NCBI GenBank assembly: GCA_016928495.1
Contig: JAFGKQ010000267.1
Coordinates: forward strand, 1 to 5,177
Reading direction: 5' to 3'
DNA from: Candidatus Fermentibacterales bacterium
GTDB lineage: Bacteria; Fermentibacterota; Fermentibacteria; Fermentibacterales; JAFGKQ01
DNA length: 5,177 nucleotides
Part shown: piece after piece, positions 1 through 5,177 of the stretch
Numbering within the stretch: position 1 is the stretch's first letter
Layout: every line of letters starts with the position of its first letter
Position numbers and translations under genes: made by a program
Notes under the pieces: model-generated
The model's input: only the letters and a program-made list of their open reading frames with translations
What the model was told of the DNA's origin: nothing
Database searches by the model: none

Positions 1-2301
1 GATCCCGACGAGGTCCGATCGGAACGCAAGGTTGTCGAGGAGGAGTGGATGCTGACGAGCGTCGACTCCCCCTCCGGCGCCCTCGAGGAGGCCCTCTACG
101 CCACGGCCTTCACGGTCCATCCCTATCGCTTCCCCATTCCCGGGACCAGAGACGACATCAGGAAGTTCGACCCGCATGAGCTCGCCAGCTTCTACCGGGC
201 CCACTATCGCCCTGGAAACGCCTTTCTCGCGATAGTCGGTGATATCGACGCCGGGAGAGCGGAAGAGGAAGCACAGAGGTTCTTCGGCGGAATACCGGAC
301 GAAGGGGTCGAGCAGCCCGAGCCGCCTGCCGAGCCACCTCAGACATCGAGCCGGCTCGTGGAGATCGAGCACGACTCGAGCCTCTCCAGGTTTGCGCTCG
401 CCTTCAGGGCGCCGAGTGGAGACCATCCGGACAGTTGTCTCCTGGAGATGGCGGCAGCATGGCTCGCAGGCGGACGCTCGAGCCGGCTGGAGGAGGCTCT
501 GGTCCGGGCCGGCCTGGCGGTGGATGTCTCCGCGAGCTGCGACTGCGGCATCGACCCGGGGCTCTTCGTGATCCGGGCGGTCCTCGACCCTGGCATCGAG
601 CCGGAGTCGGCCCGAGAGATCATCAACAGGGAGATCTCGAGCCTGGCCGCCGGCCGGGTCGGGCGGGAGGAGTTCGAGAGACAGAGGAACAGACTCGCCT
701 CCATGCTCCAGCTCGCCGACTCGAGCCCTATCGGGCGCGCGATGGACCTCGTCTCAGGGGAGTGCCTGTTCGGAGACTGCCGTCACTCCGAGAGGACCGT
801 CGAGAGGCTCTCCTCCCTCGACTCCGGGGACCTTGTCGAAGCCGCAGCTCGCTACTTAGGGGAGGGCAATTCCACTCTCGCTCTGCTCCGGCCGGCGTCG
901 GCGCGACCAGGAGGTGGGACCGGCTCCGCCGCTCTGCCGGAAGGCATCTCCGGGGATGTCTCCCCTCCCTCCGCGATAGACTACGAGGGACTGGATATAC
1001 CCGACTCCATGCTCGAGCCGCCCTCGGCATCGGTATCGGCCGGAGCGGTCGAGATGTCTCTTCCGAACGGCTCGAGGCTGGTCTACCGAAGGGACTCGAG
1101 CTTCCCGATCGTCGCGCTGGCCATCTCCGTGCCGATGGCCACCCACCGGGAACCGCCGGGCCTGCCGGGCCTTGCAGCGGTCACCGCCGAGACCATGCTC
1201 CACGGAGCCGGGGGTTTCGACCACTCGGCCCTTCACAGCGCCTTCGAGGACAACGGCACGGCGATAGACCTCGCCGCGCGCGAGGAGTACGCCGGCACCT
1301 CCTACTCGGTACCCTCCCGGGCCTTCGAGCGCACTCTGGAAGCCCTCTTCGCGATGCTGGGATCGCCCAGCTTCGCGGAGGAGCACCTGGAGATCGTAAG
1401 GGCGGCGGAGAAGGCGGAGCTCGCGCACAGGAGGGACTCCACCTTCGGACAGGCCTTCGAGAAGCTCGAAGAGATGATGGCGATGCCTGGCAGGCCCGAC
1501 CGGATACCGTCGATGGAGTCCCTCGACAAGATCGGCAGATCGGATCTGGTGGAGTTCCACCGGGCGTGTTGCAGGCCATCGGGGAGCATCGTGGTCGTCG
1601 TCGGAGACGCGGGCGACCCCGAGCTCCTGGCAGGGATGATGGAGAGGGCATCACGGGGCTGGTCGGACCCGCCGGACCAGGCCTTGCCGCCGCTCCTGGG
1701 ACCCGGCATCGCCAGTCACGAGGGACTCGCGAGGAAGGACACCCTGATGAGGGGCAGGCTCCAGGTCGCCATCGCGCTGTCATGTCAGGCCCCCTCGCGC
1801 GATGCCCCCCCGATGGAGAGGACAGCCTTCAGCGCCCTGAACATGGTGCTCGGCGGCGGGCTGGGCTCCAGGCTGGGTCATGTCCTCAGGGAGGAGCAGG
1901 GGCTGGCCTATTCCGTGGGCAGCGACTACGCGCCCCGCCGGGAGGCCGGTCGCTTCGTCGCCTACCTCTCGACGGGTGCCGGAAACGCCGGGCTGGCGCT
2001 CGACTCTCTGATGGGTGAGTGCGAGAAGGTCTGCCGCCAGGGGGTCGAGCCCGCGGAGCTGCTTCTCGTGAAGTCGAGCGCGGTGGGAAGGCACGCGCTG
2101 AGCAACATGGAGTACGAGTCTCTCGCCGCGAGGCTCATGAGGCGCCTGGTGGAGGGGCTTCCCCTGGAGGAGGATCTCGCGATTCTGGAGCGGACCCTGG
2201 CGCTGACTCCGGAGGATCTGCTGGCGGTCGCGAAGGCGCGAATGGGAGTCGGCGGCTGGTTCGTGTCGCTGGCCGGGGGCCTCGCCACGGGCCCGTCCTG
2301 A
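1..2301 (+). CDS. M16-family zinc peptidase, two modules, 5' truncated
   Basis: The frame is open from base 1 to TGA at 2299-2301 (766 codons), so the gene starts upstream; the ATG at 49 is internal. The first 16 residues carry the family's ER-x-VV-x-EE block (E8-E15). The third zinc ligand of the HxxEH...E site normally lies here, probably E15, and HxxEH itself would lie about 75 residues earlier, outside the window. Next come the typical HPYRFPIPG segment and FYRAHYRPGNAFLAIVGD (about 64-81). After a Pro/Ser/Gly-rich linker (about 295-348), a second module begins (EMSLPNGSRLVY from 351) and repeats the fold, with VVVVGD at 531-536. This module lacks HxxEH (GLAAVTAETMLHGAG near 390-404) but keeps the substrate-binding R/Y pair as LREEQGLAYS (R630, Y637). 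The first module lacks that pair (LVRAGLAVD; V174 in the Tyr position). Expected role: zinc-dependent proteolysis of peptides or small proteins inside a closed chamber. Substrate and location cannot be read because the N-terminus is missing. The family call is firm. Confidence 0.93.
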   Translation, partial: DPDEVRSERKVVEEEWMLTSVDSPSGALEEALYATAFTVHPYRFPIPGTRDDIRKFDPHELASFYRAHYRPGNAFLAIVGDIDAGRAEEEAQRFFGGIPDEGVEQPEPPAEPPQTSSRLVEIEHDSSLSRFALAFRAPSGDHPDSCLLEMAAAWLAGGRSSRLEEALVRAGLAVDVSASCDCGIDPGLFVIRAVLDPGIEPESAREIINREISSLAAGRVGREEFERQRNRLASMLQLADSSPIGRAMDLVSGECLFGDCRHSERTVERLSSLDSGDLVEAAARYLGEGNSTLALLRPASARPGGGTGSAALPEGISGDVSPPSAIDYEGLDIPDSMLEPPSASVSAGAVEMSLPNGSRLVYRRDSSFPIVALAISVPMATHREPPGLPGLAAVTAETMLHGAGGFDHSALHSAFEDNGTAIDLAAREEYAGTSYSVPSRAFERTLEALFAMLGSPSFAEEHLEIVRAAEKAELAHRRDSTFGQAFEKLEEMMAMPGRPDRIPSMESLDKIGRSDLVEFHRACCRPSGSIVVVVGDAGDPELLAGMMERASRGWSDPPDQALPPLLGPGIASHEGLARKDTLMRGRLQVAIALSCQAPSRDAPPMERTAFSALNMVLGGGLGSRLGHVLREEQGLAYSVGSDYAPRREAGRFVAYLSTGAGNAGLALDSLMGECEKVCRQGVEPAELLLVKSSAVGRHALSNMEYESLAARLMRRLVEGLPLEEDLAILERTLALTPEDLLAVAKARMGVGGWFVSLAGGLATGPS

Positions 2302-2418
2302 TCCCTCCCGGGGCACCCGGCCGGCTCATCCTCATGCTTGACGAGCGGCCGGACAGGCGCAAGACTTGCTGCCCGGAAGGACGGACCGGCCCGGGCCGCT
2401 GGCCAGCCCCGGACGCCG

Positions 2419-2424
2419 AAGGAG
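2419..2424 (+). promoter_or_regulatory. Ribosome binding site that fixes the HPP gene start
   Basis: AAGGAG lies 5 bases before the ATG at 2430. The same frame is open far upstream, through the end of the M16 gene. This strong Shine-Dalgarno match and the onset of HPP-family similarity decide for the ATG at 2430. An upstream in-frame ATG at 2334 has no purine-rich sequence before it. Confidence 0.8.
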
Positions 2425-2429
2425 AGCTC

Positions 2430-2963
2430 ATGGACATGACCCCGCGCAGACAGGGACTGGCCGGACCGGTAATCGACCGGAAGCTGCGGCACAACCTCCT
2501 GCGCTATGTCTTCCAGTGCGTCCTGGCCTCCCTCGTGATACTGGCGGTCCTTCTGCTGCTGGATGCGGTCCACCAGACCGCGATAATAGCCACCCTGGGG
2601 GCCAGCTCCTTCATAGTGTTCGCTTCGCCCAGGGCTGCATCGGCGCAGCCCAGGAGACTCCTGGGCGGCTACATCGTGGGCACACTGGCAGGCATCGCGT
2701 GCTCGGCAGCCGCCGGGGCAGCGGGCGTCGAGACCCTCTCGGGCTGGCACTCGGCCATAGCCCTGTTCGGAGCACTCTCGGTAGGCCTCTCGATCCTCGT
2801 GATGACGATAACCGACACCGAGCACCCTCCGGCGGCCGGAGCAGCCCTGGCCTACGTGCTCAACGAATGGACGCCGCTTACTCTGGCCGTCGTCATGGGG
2901 GCGGTTCTGGTCCTCGCCGTGTCCAAGACACTCCTGAGGAGGATACTGCTGGATCTGGTCTAG
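2430..2963 (+). CDS. HPP family integral membrane protein
   Basis: A 177-residue protein starting at an ATG with AAGGAG 5 bases upstream. A short basic N-terminus (residues 1-24) is followed by hydrophobic segments at about 25-45, 50-66, 77-98, 106-128 and 136-165. This is the compact multi-helix layout of the HPP family. Two family signatures are clear: IATLGASSFIVFASPRAASAQPR at about 53-75, and the name-giving motif TDTEHPPAAGAAL at 128-140 (HPP at 132-134). The tail is short and basic and carries no CBS domain, which some family members have. Function is poorly defined. Plant and cyanobacterial homologues have been linked to nitrite transport, but nothing here, such as a nitrite or nitrate gene nearby, supports that role for this copy. 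It lies 128 bases after the M16 gene on the same strand; no convincing promoter is seen between them, so read-through is possible. Its TAG overlaps the stop of the convergent transporter gene. Confidence 0.92.
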   Translation: MDMTPRRQGLAGPVIDRKLRHNLLRYVFQCVLASLVILAVLLLLDAVHQTAIIATLGASSFIVFASPRAASAQPRRLLGGYIVGTLAGIACSAAAGAAGVETLSGWHSAIALFGALSVGLSILVMTITDTEHPPAAGAALAYVLNEWTPLTLAVVMGAVLVLAVSKTLLRRILLDLV

Positions 2964-3934
2964 CGAACGGAGACCCGAACTCGGTCCAGCCTGGCTCCGG
3001 CCGCGATTCCGCCGACGACGAGAAGCAGCCCTCCAACGGTTGCCGGGGTTACGGCCTCGCCCGTCGCTACCGCGATCCAGAGCAGTGACAGGAACGGAGT
3101 GAGGTAGATGAGGCTGCCTACCCTGGCGGAGGTCTCGGCGAGGCTCAGGGCCCTCAGCCAGATCAGGTAGGTCAGACCCATCTCGAACACCCCGACCCAG
3201 GCTGCGCCGAGAATGCCCTCGAGAGGCGGAAGCCGGAAACACCCGCGGACCAAACCGTAGACGGACAGGTAGCACAGCCCGAAGACGAAGCCCAGGAGGA
3301 GCTTCACAGCTTCTCTGCCCCTGTTTCTGACGCTAAGGACCCAGAACAGTGCCCAGATCACGGTGCTGGCGAGTGCAAGGGCCATCGCCGCCATGTCGGT
3401 CCCGGAGCCCGAAGACGAGTTGCCCAGGGCCAGGACCATCACTCCGCAGAAGCTGAGCAGTATCGCGAGCAGGCGGCCGGCACCTATCCTCTGCCCCAGA
3501 AGCGGAATCGAGAGAAGCACGAGGCTCACGGGCCAGAGGTAGTTGACCACCATGGCGATCTGGGCCGGAAGCCTGTAGTAGGCCTCGAACAGGACCAGGT
3601 AGTACAGGAAGGGGTTCAGCAGCCCTCTCAGCGCGGCAAGAGCGATCAGATCGCGGCGCGGCCCGTTGCTGCCGTCCGCCCGGGAGACCCGGCAGCGGGC
3701 CAGGTTCCAGACCAGGAGCACGATCAGAGAGACGGCGGAAGAGCAGAAGAGCAGCATGAAGGGGGTCGTGTAGCGCAGGCTGATCTTGAAGGCGGAAGCG
3801 GCGGTGGACCAGAGCAGCACCGCCGTGAGCCCGAGCACCACCGCCCTGCGATTGTCGTCCAGGAGAGCCTCCCTCGTTGCGGTCCAGGGGCTGAGTATAA
3901 GGTCTCGAGGTCTCTCGTCCAGCTCTCGCAGCAC
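2960..3934 (-). CDS. EamA/DMT-superfamily transporter
   Basis: A 324-residue, very hydrophobic protein with about ten membrane segments (near 32-50, 58-78, 96-116, 122-144, 153-171, 180-202, 210-230, 240-262, 266-290 and 297-315). They form two EamA repeats: the first ends with NYLWPVSLVLLSIPLLGQR (131-149), the second with SLIYLTPFLSLLWIAVATGE (274-293). This is the drug/metabolite transporter fold, usually effluxing amino acids or other small metabolites across the inner membrane. The YLWP motif recalls aromatic amino acid exporters of the YddG type, but that is a weak hint and the substrate is unknown. The start is uncertain. The GTG at 3934 has no Shine-Dalgarno sequence and gives a polar leader of about 30 residues before helix 1, longer than usual. 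A stop lies in frame not far upstream, and another candidate is the GTG at 3841 (residue 32). The gene is divergent from nrdD and convergent with the HPP gene. Confidence 0.92.
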   Translation of the reverse strand: MLRELDERPRDLILSPWTATREALLDDNRRAVVLGLTAVLLWSTAASAFKISLRYTTPFMLLFCSSAVSLIVLLVWNLARCRVSRADGSNGPRRDLIALAALRGLLNPFLYYLVLFEAYYRLPAQIAMVVNYLWPVSLVLLSIPLLGQRIGAGRLLAILLSFCGVMVLALGNSSSGSGTDMAAMALALASTVIWALFWVLSVRNRGREAVKLLLGFVFGLCYLSVYGLVRGCFRLPPLEGILGAAWVGVFEMGLTYLIWLRALSLAETSARVGSLIYLTPFLSLLWIAVATGEAVTPATVGGLLLVVGGIAAGARLDRVRVSVR

Positions 3935-3949
3935 TACGATATATAGGAC
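3934..3949. promoter_or_regulatory. NrdR box, distal copy
   Basis: A 16-mer containing the core CGATATATAG (3937-3946), which fits the CNATATNTNG core of NrdR boxes. About 10 of 16 positions agree with the full palindrome ACACWATATATWGTGT. It lies upstream of an nrd gene and exactly 31 bases from a second copy, which is the usual tandem arrangement. NrdR is the bacterial ATP/dATP-sensing repressor of ribonucleotide reductase genes. The box touches the first base of the divergent transporter's predicted GTG start. Confidence 0.72.
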
Positions 3950-3964
3950 GCACTGCTGCTCGCA

Positions 3965-3980
3965 GCCCTATATGTTGTAT
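3965..3980. promoter_or_regulatory. NrdR box, promoter-proximal copy
   Basis: A 16-mer with the core CTATATGTTG (3968-3977), again fitting CNATATNTNG. About 12 of 16 positions agree with the palindromic consensus if W is allowed at the variable positions. The 15-base spacer from the distal box puts both sites on the same face of the DNA, three helical turns apart. The box ends 8 bases before the -35 hexamer of the nrdD promoter, a position suited to repression. Confidence 0.75.
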
Positions 3981-3988
3981 CCCGGGCC

Positions 3989-4016
3989 TTGACGGAAGCG
4001 GCGACCCGGGTATTAT
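3989..4016 (+). promoter_or_regulatory. Sigma70-type promoter of nrdD
   Basis: A -35 hexamer TTGACG (3989-3994) and a -10 hexamer TATTAT (4011-4016) are separated by 16 bases. Each differs from consensus at one position. Transcription would start near 4023, giving a leader of about 70 bases before the preferred nrdD start. It stands out against the surrounding GC-rich DNA and follows directly on the operator pair. Confidence 0.75.
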
Positions 4017-4024
4017 CTGGAAGC

Positions 4025-4043
4025 CCGGCCCGATGCAGGCCGG
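4025..4043 (+). other. Stem-loop at the 5' end of the nrdD leader
   Basis: A perfect 6-base-pair all-GC stem, CCGGCC (4025-4030) with GGCCGG (4038-4043), encloses a 7-base loop CGATGCA. It begins within a couple of bases of the predicted transcription start and is followed by TTCTTCATC. Such a 5'-terminal hairpin can stabilise an mRNA. It also hides the in-frame ATG at 4033 in its loop, which argues against that ATG as the nrdD start. The following T content is too weak to call it a terminator. The structure is seen; its role is inference. Confidence 0.45.
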
Positions 4044-4063
4044 TTCTTCATCCGCGTTCTTCA
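4043..4063 (+). repeat. Short direct repeat in the nrdD leader
   Basis: GTTCTTCA occurs at 4043-4050 and again at 4056-4063, 13 bases apart, inside a pyrimidine-rich stretch between the leader hairpin and the ribosome binding site. With only 8 bases it may be chance, but this is a non-coding leader under a regulated promoter. Confidence 0.35.
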
Positions 4064-4077
4064 CTCATCATCCTCTC

Positions 4078-4084
4078 GGGGGGG
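4078..4084 (+). promoter_or_regulatory. G-run acting as ribosome binding site for nrdD
   Basis: Seven consecutive G residues end 8 bases before the TTG at 4093. A G-run can pair with the anti-Shine-Dalgarno CCUCC using G-U wobble. The GTG at 4087 would be only 2 bases away, too close, so this run favours the TTG start. Confidence 0.5.
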
Positions 4085-4092
4085 CAGTGGCC

Positions 4093-5177
4093 TTGGACTG
4101 GTTGGTCAGGAACAGGGCGGGCCAGGTGGCCCAGTACCGCAAGCACAAGATCGAGACCGCCATCAGCGCCGCCCTGAAAGCCTCCGACACGCAGGACGAC
4201 TCCAGAGAGCTGGCCGACCAGGTCGAAGCCTCGCTCTACATGAACTTCTTCCGCAAGGGCACGATACCAACTCTGGAAGAGGTCCAGGACTACGTGGAGG
4301 ACACCCTGGTGCTGCGCGGCCTCACGGCGGCTGCGAGGGAGTTCATACTCTACAGGGAGAAGCGGGCGGAGGCGCGGGAAGCCGATCGGCTCGTCAGCGA
4401 CATCGAGGGCCTGGTGGGCTCCTACCTGACCAGGGACGACTGGCGCGTCAACGAGAACTCCAACATGAACTACTCCCTCCAGGGGCTCAACTTCTATCTC
4501 TCCTCCTCCATGACCGCCCGCTACTGGCTGAGCCGCATCTACACGCCGAGGGTCAAGACGGCCCACGAGAGCGGGGACCTCCACATCCACGACCTCGGCA
4601 TTCTCGGGCCATACTGCGTGGGCTGGGACCTGGGCCAGCTGCTCAGGGAAGGCTTCAGGGGGGCCAGGGGCAAGATCGAGTCGGCACCTCCGAAGCACCT
4701 GCGGAGCGCGCTGGGCCAGATCGTCAACTTCTTCTACACGCTCCAGGGCGAGGCCGCGGGCGCTCAGGCCTTCAGCAACTTCGACACCCTGCTGAGCCCC
4801 TTCGTCCGCCGCGACGGGCTTGGCGAGCCGGAGGTGAGGCAGGCGCTGCAGGAGTTCCTCTTCAACGTGAACATCCCCACCAGGGTCGGATTCCAGACAC
4901 CCTTCACCAACATCACCATGGACCTCAGGGTGCCGGCGACACTGAGGGACCAGCCGGCAGTCGTGGCGGGCAGGGAGCTGGACCAGACCTACGGCGAGTT
5001 CCAGCAGGAGATGAACCTGATCAACCGGGCCTTCGCCGATCTCATGATGCAGGGCGACTCCAAGGGACGCATCTTCACCTTCCCGATCCCCACATACAAC
5101 CTGACGAGTGACTTCGACTGGGAGGGCGAGGAGCTGAGGCCGCTCTGGGAGATGACCGGCAAGTACGGCATCCCATA
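4093..5177 (+). CDS. nrdD: Anaerobic (class III) ribonucleoside-triphosphate reductase, 3' truncated
   Basis: The frame is open to the window edge, giving 361 complete residues of a protein that is usually about 600-750 long. It makes dNTPs from NTPs by glycyl-radical chemistry in the cytoplasm without oxygen. Residues 1-92 resemble the regulatory ATP-cone (RKHKIETAI at about 16-24), but the KRDG loop reads NRAG (7-10). The catalytic part is very clear: NENSN (120-124), DLHIHDLG (162-169), C175 in PYCVGWDL (the first conserved active-site cysteine), GEAAGAQAFS (219-228), NIPTRVGFQTPFTN (260-273) and FPIPTYNLTSDFDW (330-343). The glycyl radical and C-terminal zinc site lie beyond the window, as would an nrdG activase gene if it is adjacent. 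The TTG start is preferred for its distance from the G-run and for the normal ATP-cone length; GTG 4087 and ATG 4033 are alternatives. Transcription should come from the promoter at 3989-4016 under NrdR control. Confidence 0.95.
   Translation, partial: MDWLVRNRAGQVAQYRKHKIETAISAALKASDTQDDSRELADQVEASLYMNFFRKGTIPTLEEVQDYVEDTLVLRGLTAAAREFILYREKRAEAREADRLVSDIEGLVGSYLTRDDWRVNENSNMNYSLQGLNFYLSSSMTARYWLSRIYTPRVKTAHESGDLHIHDLGILGPYCVGWDLGQLLREGFRGARGKIESAPPKHLRSALGQIVNFFYTLQGEAAGAQAFSNFDTLLSPFVRRDGLGEPEVRQALQEFLFNVNIPTRVGFQTPFTNITMDLRVPATLRDQPAVVAGRELDQTYGEFQQEMNLINRAFADLMMQGDSKGRIFTFPIPTYNLTSDFDWEGEELRPLWEMTGKYGIP

Noticed and set aside
371-1104. GACTCGAGC recurring three times in the M16 gene
   Set aside because: All copies are in the same reading frame and encode Asp-Ser-Ser with favoured codons, so codon bias explains them.
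435-2018. Long open frame on the plus strand in another frame of the M16 gene
   Set aside because: The translation is rich in Arg, Gly and Pro with no recognisable domain, while the overlapping frame encodes an unmistakable M16 peptidase. It is a shadow typical of GC-rich DNA.
2338-2366. Possible promoter TTGACG-N17-AAGACT before the HPP gene
   Set aside because: The -35 is good but the -10 matches consensus at only 3 of 6 positions and lacks the first T, so it is too weak to list as a promoter.
2359-2398. Small inverted repeats between the M16 and HPP genes (GCAAG-A-CTTGC at 2359-2369; CGGCCCGGGCCG at 2387-2398)
   Set aside because: The arms are short, one repeat has no loop, there is no T-tract, and they are expected by chance in GC-rich DNA. 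They are neither a convincing terminator nor an operator.
1962-3275. Long minus-strand open frame across the M16 end, HPP gene and transporter end
   Set aside because: It has low-complexity basic composition and no domain, and it crosses three genes with clear family signatures. It is a shadow.
3938-3968. Minus-strand promoter for the transporter using TATATA at 3940-3945
   Set aside because: No -35-like sequence lies at the right distance (GGGCTG is found there), and the AT-rich stretch is better explained as the NrdR box core.
4033-4092. ATG at 4033 as the nrdD start, adding 20 residues
   Set aside because: It has no Shine-Dalgarno sequence, lies about 10 bases from the predicted transcription start within a hairpin loop, and the added residues precede the normal ATP-cone start.

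Overview
This is a GC-rich window from what is probably an anaerobic bacterium. The anaerobic lifestyle is inferred from a class III (oxygen-independent) ribonucleotide reductase gene. The bacterial assignment is inferred from M16 peptidase and HPP-family genes, a sigma70-type promoter and tandem NrdR-like operators. AGG is a frequent arginine codon and ATA is used for isoleucine despite the GC content. I cannot assign a phylum from this. No mobile element, CRISPR array, rRNA or tRNA is visible, and the coding density is high.

Layout: (1) 1-2301, plus strand: the 3' part of a two-module M16 zinc peptidase whose start lies before the window. (2) 2430-2963, plus strand: a small HPP-family membrane protein with a good ribosome binding site, after a 128-base gap. 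(3) 2960-3934, minus strand: a ten-helix EamA/DMT-type transporter. It converges on the HPP gene so tightly that the two stop codons share one CTAG. (4) 3934-4092: a divergent control region holding two NrdR-box-like 16-mers exactly 31 bases apart, a TTGACG/TATTAT promoter, a leader hairpin, an 8-base direct repeat and a G-rich ribosome binding site. (5) 4093 to the window end, plus strand: the 5' half of nrdD, anaerobic ribonucleoside-triphosphate reductase, running off the edge.

Functionally these look like unrelated housekeeping and transport genes rather than one pathway. The most informative part is the nrdD control region, where operators, promoter and leader can be read base by base. 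I see no clear new biological system. The items most worth a second look are the nrdD operator pair overlapping the start of the divergent transporter gene, the altered N-terminal ATP-cone of NrdD, and the division of catalytic determinants between the two M16 modules.
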